NCBI RefSeq assembly: GCF_900403705.1
Contig: NZ_OUNR01000016.1
Coordinates: forward strand, 248,001 to 312,000
Direction of reading: 5' to 3'
Length of the DNA: 64,000 nt
From: Nitrospira lenta
GTDB taxonomy: Bacteria; Nitrospirota; Nitrospiria; Nitrospirales; Nitrospiraceae
Shown here: one piece after another, positions 19,462 to 26,714 of the stretch
How the letters are laid out: every line of letters starts with the position of its first letter
How positions within the stretch are numbered: position 1 is the stretch's first letter
The notes under the pieces: generated by a model
Told to the model about the DNA's origin: nothing
The model's database searches: none
What the model saw: the letters and a program-made list of their open reading frames with translations, nothing else
Position numbers and translations under genes: made by a program

Positions 19462-19794
19462 GTGAAGTCGATCACCTTTCACCCGAAAGCCCTGGCATTT
19501 ATCCGTGACCAGTCGCCATTGCTCAAGCGTGAACTAGGTGAAGCACTCCGAGACCTGCAGAAAGGCATCAGCATAGGCCTTCCACTGAGCAGACCAATGC
19601 CTTCTGTCGCATCGGGAGCGCATGAGCTCAGAGTGCGAAGCACGACAACCACGGTTCGAGTATTCTACTTTGTAAAACTGGCTGACACGATTCTGGTGTT
19701 TCACGGATTTCAGAAGAAGACGCAGAAAACACCGGCACACGAAATTGCACTCGGCCAACGGCGTTTACAGGAGATGGTTGATGGCAACGACTAG
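19462..19794 (+). CDS. HigB/Gp49-like toxin (RelE superfamily)
   Basis: From GTG 19462 the 110-residue product matches the phage-derived Gp49/HigB type: KSITFHPKALAFIRDQSP, a helical middle, then HELRVRSTTTTVRVFYFVK and ILVFHGFQKKTQKTPAHEI. The strings FHGFQKK and TP..EI are typical of the family, whose members are ribosome-dependent mRNA interferases. An upstream in-frame ATG at 19414 is possible but less family-like. The toxin gene precedes and overlaps the antitoxin gene by 14 bp, the usual order for higBA. Confidence 0.85.
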   Translation: MKSITFHPKALAFIRDQSPLLKRELGEALRDLQKGISIGLPLSRPMPSVASGAHELRVRSTTTTVRVFYFVKLADTILVFHGFQKKTQKTPAHEIALGQRRLQEMVDGND

Positions 19795-20092
19795 AATCAG
19801 CAAACGAGTGACGGTACGGACAGCCAAAGACCTTGGGCAGGCGCTGGGTTTGTCAGTAGCGGACACGGCCGAAATGGAGTTTCGGTCCGACCTCACCGTC
19901 GCACTGGCTAAGATCATTCAAGCTGGCCAGCTAACCCATGCAGCGATTGCAAAGAGTGCGGGCACATCAAGAACGCGGGTAACGGCGATTGCAAATGGAA
20001 ATACCCACGGAGTCTCGACTGATGTGCTGATTCGAGTCCTTGCAGCGACCGGTCATCGGGCTGAAGTCCGGGTCAAGAAAGCTGCGGCGTAA
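19781..20092 (+). CDS. HigA-like XRE-family antitoxin
   Basis: From ATG 19781, with GGAG upstream inside the toxin gene, the 103-residue protein has a helix-turn-helix in its middle: QLTHAAIAKSAGTSRTRVTAIANGNTHGVSTDVLIRVLAATG. This is the XRE fold of HigA antitoxins, which neutralise HigB and autorepress the operon. The N-terminal part (RTAKDLGQALGLSVADTAEMEFR) is characteristic of the Gp49-associated antitoxin subgroup. It ends 18 bp before the convergent SGNH hydrolase gene. Confidence 0.85.
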   Translation: MATTRISKRVTVRTAKDLGQALGLSVADTAEMEFRSDLTVALAKIIQAGQLTHAAIAKSAGTSRTRVTAIANGNTHGVSTDVLIRVLAATGHRAEVRVKKAAA

Positions 20093-20109
20093 TCAACCCA
20101 CCCCTTCCC

Positions 20110-20853
20110 TCACTCTCCCAGCAATACCTTGAGCTGAGGTTCCATGCCTTCGGCCCAGACTTGATAGCCCTGTTCATTGAGGTGAAGCAGATCCGGCATG
20201 AGGTCTCGCTTGAGTCGTCCGTCACGATCCAGAAACAGGTGGTCGAGATCGAGATAGAATAGGTGCTGACCGTCGGCGAATCCACGGAGACGATCATTGA
20301 TCGATCCGTTCACGCGCCGCAGGGAATCACTCGAAGTTGCACCACGTGGGAAGATGCCGAGCAGGAGAATCTTGGTCGCCGAAAGCTTCGCACGGAGCAA
20401 CGTCACAATCGCTTTTATCCCGGCAACCGTCTCCTCCGGCGGGTCTTCTCTTGTCCCCGAGTTGTTCGTGCCGATCATCACCACCGCCACCTTCGGGTGG
20501 ATGCCGTCAATCTCTCCATGCTGCAATCGCCACAAGACCTGCTCAGTCCGGTCACTGTTGAATCCCAGATTCACCGCCCGGCGATGGGCATAGTAGCGCT
20601 CCCACACCTGCCGCCCCTCGTCGCCCCACCCCTGCGTGATGGAATCGCCGATCATGAGCAGATCGACAGATCCCTGTCGCACGCGTGCCACATTGCGTTC
20701 ATGTTGAGCCATCCACCAGTCGGCAGTCTGTGGAGCGGGAACGACAGCGGGTACTTGTCGATCAGCGGAAAGAATAGTGGCAGCCGGAAAGATGAATGCG
20801 CTGGAGAGGATACAAAGAAGAAGGACGCAGGCGGATCGGACATAGCTCGTCAT
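20110..20853 (-). CDS. Secreted SGNH/GDSL hydrolase
   Basis: From ATG 20853 the product has a signal peptide (SACVLLLCILSSAFIFPAA). The SGNH esterase blocks follow: block I LMIGDSITQGW with the nucleophile Ser, block II Gly in VNLGFNSDRTE, block III VVMIGTNN and block V DLLHLNEQGY with the catalytic Asp/His. This resembles platelet-activating-factor acetylhydrolase-like GDSL esterases acting on acyl or acetyl esters of lipids or polysaccharides. A GTG at 20877 is an alternative start. It lies between the higBA pair and the third lon-tail copy, so it may belong to the island or be native. Confidence 0.85.
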   Translation of the reverse strand: MTSYVRSACVLLLCILSSAFIFPAATILSADRQVPAVVPAPQTADWWMAQHERNVARVRQGSVDLLMIGDSITQGWGDEGRQVWERYYAHRRAVNLGFNSDRTEQVLWRLQHGEIDGIHPKVAVVMIGTNNSGTREDPPEETVAGIKAIVTLLRAKLSATKILLLGIFPRGATSSDSLRRVNGSINDRLRGFADGQHLFYLDLDHLFLDRDGRLKRDLMPDLLHLNEQGYQVWAEGMEPQLKVLLGE

Positions 20854-20916
20854 GAGAGCCAACTGTACCAGATTCACGTTGGCAGGTCAGCAAGCGCTGA
20901 GAATGCAATGCGCCGA

Positions 20917-21135
20917 TCAGTCAGGCTTGGGCCGTTGATAGCGAAGCGAGTAGTGCCCGCATTTCATGCAGACGACTTGGAACGGCGGAAGAGCCGGATC
21001 GTAGGCCTTGTGAATGTAACCAGGCGGCACCGTCGAATCGGGGTAGCCTTGGTTGCGCTGAGAGTCGAGCTCCCTCCCGCACTGGCCATTCGCACAATTC
21101 ACAGTGAGTGACACGATAGGAGCATTTGTAGACAT
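20917..21135 (-). CDS. Small zinc-ribbon-like protein
   Basis: The 72-residue protein has two cysteine pairs, CANGQC at about residues 14-19 and CMKC at about 56-59, followed by GHYS. The spacing suits a zinc ribbon. The middle is Pro/Tyr-rich (STVPPGYIHKAYDPALPPF). No catalytic domain is present. It could be a stand-alone zinc-binding protein of the island. It ends about 60 bp before the lon-tail copy at 21203. Reality rests on the cysteine pattern and an otherwise empty stretch. Confidence 0.5.
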   Translation of the reverse strand: MSTNAPIVSLTVNCANGQCGRELDSQRNQGYPDSTVPPGYIHKAYDPALPPFQVVCMKCGHYSLRYQRPKPD

Positions 21136-21202
21136 GACCGCACCATAGCAGGGTCATCGGGCCAAATGTAAGGGGTGCCGGTTTCCAAGGATGTCAGAAG
21201 GC

Positions 21203-21339
21203 CAGAGTGCGCGACGAACTCACCGTCATTCCAGTGGAACGGATCGAAGAAATCCTGCCGGCGGCCTTCAATCAGGACATTCCCACAGCACCATCGGCGG
21301 AACCGAATGAACCGTTAGCGACCTCGACAGCCTCGTAAT
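21203..21339 (+). repeat. Degenerate copy of the lon 3' end (copy 3)
   Basis: About 135 bases align with the end of lon from the codons for VRDQLTFIPVERIEE to the stop. The copy would encode VRDELTVIPVERIEEILPAAF and so on to a TAA stop. It keeps the frame and most differences are conservative, as if it came from the lon gene of a related strain and not from decay of this one. It has the same orientation as lon. The Hachiman genes start about 220 bp downstream. Confidence 0.88.
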
Positions 21340-21558
21340 CTTACTAGGGCCTAGCGAAGATTCGTGGCAATCACACTCCACGGCTGTTCTTTATTAACAA
21401 AATAAGATGGAATAATCCAAATTCCCCCTCTTATGTACACGTGATTAATCCTAGAATTAAGCGTATTCTTCGACGCTATAAATTAGCAGGAACACTAGTT
21501 TATCTTGAGTCTTCACCCAAGAACACAGGATAGACGGTCACGTTTCGTGAATAGATGT

Positions 21559-22503
21559 ATGACTACTGACACAAAAGCATCTCCCCTCTTCGATCTCGAC
21601 AAATATCTTTCAGCAGCCCGAGACAAATATGACAAGTGCCTTGATGTGGTTGAACACAAGGAAATCATTAGTGGCATTAACGTCACCACAAGGCTTCATC
21701 ATCTTAAATTTAATGGAAACTGTCAGCCCGCCATTGATGTCCTAACAGGCTACCTCTATGGACGGATCATCGACTATTGCCTTGCCATGAAGAATCGCCC
21801 TGCACTCATGACTTCTGAAGAAGCGGCCATGTTTACGAAGGAGGCTAAACGGCTTTTCATAAATCCTACCCCAAAGCCGGATGATCCAGACAAGACAGGA
21901 GAAGCAGGCGAGATCCTATTATATTTCCTGTTGGAGACAGTGCTCGGCGCTCCACAAATCGTCGCCAAGATGGATCTCAAGACAAATCCGAAGTTGGAGA
22001 GCCACGGTTCTGACGGAATTCATATGAAGTGGAATGAGCCTGAAAGTATGGTTGACCTTTATTTTGGAGAATCTAAACTATACCAAGATGTTGGCCAAGC
22101 CATGACTGCTGCATTAGCCAGCATTAGAGATTTCCACGATAAAGACATATTCCAACACGAGTGCAAGATGGTCACCAAGCATTTCAAGTATGCACAACCG
22201 CAAATTCAGCATGCGGTTGCGGAACTCTTTGATTCAGGGAAGCCGGGAATTGGAGTAAGAGTCAATCACGCGTGCCTAATTGGATACAATTGGGCTGAGT
22301 ACGGGAAGTTGCCTTCCTTGGCTCAGCAAAAACTCACCGAGGATTTCCGCGCTCGCTATCTTGCTGACGCACCAAGATTGCACCAGCTGCTACAGACGCG
22401 CTTTGATACTTGGTCCAAAAAAAACCTCCGATTCGAAGTTTTCTTTCTTCCATTTCCAACGGTTCAGAATTTTCGAGATGCATTCAATAAGGAACTAACG
22501 TGA
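21559..22503 (+). CDS. hamA: Hachiman anti-phage protein HamA (DUF1837 nuclease)
   Basis: From ATG 21559 the 314-residue product matches DUF1837/HamA. It has GEAGEILLYFLLE (114-126), an LKTN strand, HGSDGIH (149-155) and FGESKLY (169-175). The conserved D and ExK residues form the PD-(D/E)xK-like nuclease site. HamA is the nuclease half of the two-gene Hachiman system; HamB restrains it until DNA damage or phage replication is sensed. In-frame GTG 21547 and TTG 21505 are alternative starts, and none has a strong ribosome site. Base composition is visibly A+T-richer than in flanking genes, indicating horizontal acquisition. hamB follows after 29 bp. Confidence 0.88.
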   Translation: MTTDTKASPLFDLDKYLSAARDKYDKCLDVVEHKEIISGINVTTRLHHLKFNGNCQPAIDVLTGYLYGRIIDYCLAMKNRPALMTSEEAAMFTKEAKRLFINPTPKPDDPDKTGEAGEILLYFLLETVLGAPQIVAKMDLKTNPKLESHGSDGIHMKWNEPESMVDLYFGESKLYQDVGQAMTAALASIRDFHDKDIFQHECKMVTKHFKYAQPQIQHAVAELFDSGKPGIGVRVNHACLIGYNWAEYGKLPSLAQQKLTEDFRARYLADAPRLHQLLQTRFDTWSKKNLRFEVFFLPFPTVQNFRDAFNKELT

Positions 22504-22532
22504 CGACTTCATAGATTAATTTTACACAAAAC

Positions 22533-25082
22533 ATGCCAATTGAAGAACAAACATCTTTTACTGCTAACTTTCGCAAGCTTCTCCTAGCTGACCTTTCCCT
22601 TCAACTGCCTGGCAGCCCACTTAGCTCAAGTGATGGCTATGTTCTTACTGAGCATGAGGTCTTTGCACTTCTCAGCCACGCATCAATACTAGCTATATCC
22701 TCAGCAGCAGAAGATCGTGCCTTGGCCTATGAAACAACAACACGGCTGATTGAAACCTTACAAAATAGTATACCGGCCGTAATCGCGTGCACAGATATAG
22801 TCTTGTCCCGCCTAGGGAATTTCCCAGGAAGAAAACTACTTCGAACAAGATATACATCCACACCCGAGAACCCTCCCCACGTCCCCGTTCTTCTCGCGTT
22901 AGAACGAGCTGCCCGAGAAATTGAAAATTCCGTCTTTGCACCAGACGGCAGTGGAGTAGCACTCACAGACTTCCAGTTTGACCTATTCTCCTCTCTAGAC
23001 AACTCAGGAACAGTCAGTGTTTCAGCCCCAACTTCAGCAGGAAAGAGCTTTGTTCTCGGCTTAGACCTTGTCCGAAGATTACGAAAAGGAGATCGCGCGA
23101 ATATCGTATATCTCGTCCCCACCCGCGCTCTAATTCGTGAGGTCACGCTTAAAACTCGGGTTCTACTTAGGCAAGCTGGGCTTGAGATGGTTCCTGTTCG
23201 AACTGTGCCATTTCCCGTTGACCAAGAAAAGGCACCGCATGGAGCAGTGTATGTACTCACACAAGAACGACTGGTGAGCCTACTGCATTCCTCACGTGGA
23301 AAAGCTTGGATCACAAGAATCCTAGTAGACGAGGCCCAAGGGATTCAGGACGATGCACGAGGCATTATTCTGCAAAGCGCGGTAGAAATGGTGATACGGC
23401 AATTCCCGACTGCTGAGGTACATTTTGCCAGTCCGTTGGTTAAAAACCCCAGTTATCTACTCTCCCTATTTGGCAGGAATGAGGGAGGGCGGTCGATCTC
23501 AGAAACTGTGTCACCCGTATCTCAGAATATAATCCTGGTTTCTGAGGTCCACAGGAAACCCACACAGGCCAATTTTGAGTTATTAGCAGATCATGACCGA
23601 ATCGCACTTGGCGTTCGCGATCTCGGCTTCTCTTTCAGAGGAACCATACATAAGCGGCGATCGAAATTTGCACAAGCCATCACAAGGGCTGACGAAGCTA
23701 CCTTAATCTATGCTGATAACCCTTCTGGCACTGAGGAAGTCGCCCTAGCACTAATCGAAGGGCTCGGAGAACCTCATGATGTTGATCAAGAGATCCAGCA
23801 ACTTATTGAATTCATTCGAGTCGAAGTCCACCCGGATTATCCTCTGGTAAAAACACTTCCGCATGCAGTCGCTTTTCACTATGGCTTCATGCCATCGATT
23901 GTACGTGCACAAATTGAAGAGCTATTCAGACGCGGGAAAATAAGGATAGTCTGTTGCACCAGCACGCTCCTGCAAGGTGTGAATCTGCCAGCTAGGCACA
24001 TAGTGATTGAGAATCCCCATCGTGGACAGGGCAAACCAATGACACGGCAAGCTTTCCTAAACCTGGCAGGCCGTGCGGGAAGGCTAGTTTCAGAATTTCA
24101 TGGAAACATTTGGTGTCTTACACCAGCCAAGTGGGACGTGCCTTCATACCAGGGAGATAAGCTCCAAGATATTGCATCTTCCATGAATGAAGTGATGAGC
24201 GATGGGGGAACTGCCATCCAACGCCTCCTCGCAGGACAAGCAGATCCGGATGAAATTGATTTAGCCGAAGCAGCTTTAGGAAAGCTCTACTGCGATTTCA
24301 CAATGGCAGGAAAAAGCCTTGCTCAGTCAGAATACAAAACGCAGGACAATCAAGCCATGCTTTCGGAGACTGACCGACGATGCGCTGCAATTGTTGTGAC
24401 AATCCCTCGTGAAATCATAGACGCCAATCGTTCCGTGCGACCCGACCGACTGCAGGCGCTGTACTTGCACATGAAGTCTCAGCCTGACCCTACTGTACTA
24501 CTTCCATTGAAACCAGGCGCTTCAGGTTCGAATCAGCGCATGGAAGAAATCATCCTGCAAACCCAGAAATATTTAGAAGGAACTGATACTGAGAGCAATG
24601 CCAGCTATAAATTCTACAAGATGCTTGCCACTCGCTGGATCTACAATATGCCTCTCGGCCAAATTATTAGGGAGCACCTTGCACACCTCCGCAAAAAAGG
24701 GGACTCGCGCTCGAGTTCAGTAATAATTCGAGACCTTCTCAAAACATTGGAAAGGTATATCCGTTTTCGACTTGTAAAACATTACATGGCTTACACCAGC
24801 CTGCTAGCTCTGGTCCTGAATGAGGCAGGGCAGACGGAGCAGGCCAAAGCGGTTGAGCCTTTCCACGTTTACCTAGAATGCGGTGCTTCAGATAGATCAG
24901 CACTTAATCTTATCGCACTAGGACTTTCCCGAGCGACAGCACTCGCCTTGTCCAGTGCAATTAATCTTCCAGAAGAAGCGTCCCCTGAAGACTATCTCAA
25001 TCAGTTGAATAACTTCGATCTTGAACAGACAGGAATTCCAGGATTGTGCATTCGCGAAGTCAGAGAGCTTCTTGGCATATAG
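22533..25082 (+). CDS. hamB: Hachiman anti-phage helicase HamB
   Basis: The 849-residue protein is a superfamily 2 helicase. Walker A is in SAPTSAGKS (164-172), motif Ia LVPTRALIREV, Walker B VDEAQG (265-270, a DEAQ box). In the second RecA domain, CCTSTLLQGVNLP and NLAGRAGR are motifs V and VI. This fits HamB, which binds DNA ends or gaps and releases HamA nuclease activity. The long C-terminal region after about residue 560 is helical, as expected. Codon use is A+T-rich like hamA. The operon contains no further gene, matching the canonical hamAB layout. Confidence 0.88.
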   Translation: MPIEEQTSFTANFRKLLLADLSLQLPGSPLSSSDGYVLTEHEVFALLSHASILAISSAAEDRALAYETTTRLIETLQNSIPAVIACTDIVLSRLGNFPGRKLLRTRYTSTPENPPHVPVLLALERAAREIENSVFAPDGSGVALTDFQFDLFSSLDNSGTVSVSAPTSAGKSFVLGLDLVRRLRKGDRANIVYLVPTRALIREVTLKTRVLLRQAGLEMVPVRTVPFPVDQEKAPHGAVYVLTQERLVSLLHSSRGKAWITRILVDEAQGIQDDARGIILQSAVEMVIRQFPTAEVHFASPLVKNPSYLLSLFGRNEGGRSISETVSPVSQNIILVSEVHRKPTQANFELLADHDRIALGVRDLGFSFRGTIHKRRSKFAQAITRADEATLIYADNPSGTEEVALALIEGLGEPHDVDQEIQQLIEFIRVEVHPDYPLVKTLPHAVAFHYGFMPSIVRAQIEELFRRGKIRIVCCTSTLLQGVNLPARHIVIENPHRGQGKPMTRQAFLNLAGRAGRLVSEFHGNIWCLTPAKWDVPSYQGDKLQDIASSMNEVMSDGGTAIQRLLAGQADPDEIDLAEAALGKLYCDFTMAGKSLAQSEYKTQDNQAMLSETDRRCAAIVVTIPREIIDANRSVRPDRLQALYLHMKSQPDPTVLLPLKPGASGSNQRMEEIILQTQKYLEGTDTESNASYKFYKMLATRWIYNMPLGQIIREHLAHLRKKGDSRSSSVIIRDLLKTLERYIRFRLVKHYMAYTSLLALVLNEAGQTEQAKAVEPFHVYLECGASDRSALNLIALGLSRATALALSSAINLPEEASPEDYLNQLNNFDLEQTGIPGLCIREVRELLGI

Positions 25083-25163
25083 ATCCAGAGAGATAAAAGG
25101 TCTCGGAACCATTTCATTGCGCTGGACGAACCCAAGGAAGAAACCGGATCGCGGGCACAACCC

Positions 25164-25786
25164 ATGACCGACAAGTACAATCTTCACCGCTTTCTCGACG
25201 CGCAAGAGCGCGTCTATGACACAGTCCTTCATGAACTTCGAGCCGGGAGAAAGTCGAGTCACTGGATCTGGTTTATCTTTCCTCAGATCGCAGGACTTGG
25301 TCACAGTGGAATGGCGCAGAAATTCGCCATTGACTCCCTCGACGAGGCCAAGGCCTATCTGCAACACCCTGTCCGGGCCCGCAATATTCACGAAAACTTC
25401 TACTGCAACCGCCGATACACCGCTACGACAAGCCTAACGGCGGGCGGACTCGCCGCTCAGTCAGTCGACATACTGTTTCAAGTATGCCTCCCTTCTTCGC
25501 AGCTCCGCGCGCCCGTCTCGCATGGTGTCTTGGCGGTTTCGTCACGAACTCTCGTGAATACTGCGGGCTGGGTCCCAGGCTCAGAGCATGTACGCAGCTT
25601 GTTCTCAACGTGGAAGGGCGCAGCGCTGAAGAGATCTTCTCCTACCCGGACAATCTTAAATTCCGCTCCTGCATGACCTTGTTCATGACCGCGACCACCG
25701 ACAACACAATCTTCAAAGATGCTCTTCTTAAATACTTCGACAGCAAGCCTGACACCTTGACCCTCGACCTCCTGGCACATCGATAG
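25164..25786 (+). pseudogene. DUF1810 family gene interrupted by an insertion
   Basis: The first part (25164-25376) encodes YNLHRFLDAQERVYDTVLHEL, SSHWIWFIFPQ and AKAYLQHPV, the start of a DUF1810 protein. The rest resumes in a different frame from about 25568 with LGPRLRACTQLVLNVEGRS, then KFRSCMTLFM and the normal DUF1810 end at 25786. Family members read from HPV almost directly into LGPRL, so about 190 bp were inserted between them and the gene is split. The function of DUF1810 proteins is unknown. The gene begins 82 bp after hamB. Confidence 0.85.
25377..25568. mobile_element. MITE-like insertion with terminal inverted repeats
   Basis: The insert in the DUF1810 gene begins GCCCGCAATATTCACGAAA and ends with the near-reverse complement: 17 of the first 19 bases match the inverted right end. 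The element is about 192 bp and encodes no transposase, so it is a candidate miniature inverted-repeat element mobilised in trans. The exact edges and target duplication are not clear; one to three bases on either side are ambiguous. Confidence 0.65.
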
Positions 25787-25877
25787 CTTTCGTCCTCCTC
25801 TCCCAAGTGCGGCGTAGACGACACCCCGTCTGCGACTTGCACGAAGGCGCTTGACCTCCTAACCCTTTTCTCACTAA

Positions 25878-26048
25878 GGGGCTGGGGCTCAATGCGAACG
25901 TCGCCGGAGGAGCGGGGCCCCATCGAGGGTCCGCTAAGAAGGGAAACGGAAACTGACCGAGTCTGCGAGGGAATTTCCGAAGGCTGCCGCTTAGCGGAGC
26001 CCGCATGGGTCGCTCCGGGAGGTGCGAGAGCAGTTGAGCCCCAGCCCC
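25878..26048. repeat. Non-coding element with 15-bp perfect terminal inverted repeats
   Basis: GGGGCTGGGGCTCAA at 25878-25892 is repeated as its exact reverse complement at 26034-26048. The 141 bp between contain no convincing gene. Just before the left repeat (about 25809-25850) lies another imperfect hairpin, GTAGACG...CGTCTGC within AAGTGCGGC...GACTTGC, which may terminate transcription from the hamAB/DUF1810 direction. The whole gap from 25787 to 26151 seems to consist of such elements and has no protein-coding signal. It could be a second MITE-like repeat or a structured RNA. Confidence 0.55.
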
Positions 26049-26151
26049 ACATCCACTTTCCTTGCCCTTCCGTATTGGCTTATGCAAGGATGAGTTTCGT
26101 TATTCCACTGACCATCACATTCCCCCTCTGAAGCGATAAAGGAGATGCCCT

Positions 26152-26571
26152 ATGCCTCCCAAGATTGAGATCCCCGCGATTGTCAAAGTGGCGAAAGCCG
26201 ACGAAGAATGGAAGAAGCAGCTGTCGGCTGCGGCCTATCAGGTGTTGCGCCACGAAGATACGGAACGGGCGTTTACGAGTCCGCTGCATGAGAATCACGC
26301 CTCTGGCATCTATTACTGCGCGGGTTGCGATCTCCCCGCCTATTCGTCGGAACAGAAGTTCGACAGCGGCACCGGCTGGCCCAGCTTCTGGCAGCCGATC
26401 GACCCGAAGGTGGTGGAGACGCGCACCGACTCGAAGTTCTTCATGACCCGCACCGAAGTGCACTGTGCCCGCTGCGGCGGCCACCAGGGCCATCTCTTCG
26501 ATGACGGTCCGAAGCCGACCGGACTCCGTTACTGCATCAACGGCGTCTCGCTGAAATTTGTCGCAGGGTAA
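26152..26571 (+). CDS. msrB: Peptide-methionine (R)-S-oxide reductase MsrB
   Basis: The 139-residue protein carries the MsrB fold: zinc CxxC pairs (YYCAGCDLPAYSS and VHCARCGGHQGH), the substrate motif GTGWPSFWQPI and the catalytic cysteine in RYCINGVSLKF. It reduces methionine-R-sulfoxide in proteins using thioredoxin. There is no signal peptide, so it acts in the cytoplasm. AAAGGAG precedes ATG 26152. It is a single gene without an MsrA neighbour and is followed by a 10-bp hairpin. Confidence 0.95.
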   Translation: MPPKIEIPAIVKVAKADEEWKKQLSAAAYQVLRHEDTERAFTSPLHENHASGIYYCAGCDLPAYSSEQKFDSGTGWPSFWQPIDPKVVETRTDSKFFMTRTEVHCARCGGHQGHLFDDGPKPTGLRYCINGVSLKFVAG

Positions 26572-26626
26572 TCGCCGGCCCGGTCGCAATTCGATGGCGT
26601 GAACCTCCCTAGGTTGTTCCTCTCAG

Positions 26627-26660
26627 GTGCTACCCGCTCCCCCCAATGGACGGGTAGCAC
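26627..26660 (+). terminator. Hairpin after msrB
   Basis: GTGCTACCCG (26627-26636) and CGGGTAGCAC (26651-26660) form a perfect 10-bp stem with a 14-base loop, 56 bp past the msrB stop. There is no T-tract, so it is either a weak terminator or an RNA-stabilising hairpin. Confidence 0.45.
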
Positions 26661-26714
26661 ATGCCCCCCGATCCATGTACAATCATTTCTCCATCTCCTG
26701 GAGACTGAGTCTGT

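Noticed and set aside
18373-21339. Integrative element with its own integrase downstream of lon
   Set aside because: No integrase, recombinase or excisionase gene is present between the lon-tail copies, so only the repeat pattern can be reported.
21559-25082. hamA/hamB as a housekeeping helicase and nuclease pair
   Set aside because: DUF1837 with a DEAQ-box helicase in this order is specific to Hachiman, and the composition differs from the core genes.
25642-26087. Minus-strand frames of over 100 codons in the gap after the DUF1810 relic
   Set aside because: They run through the inverted-repeat element, have Arg/Pro/Ser-rich composition and no ribosome site; a repeat explains the region better.
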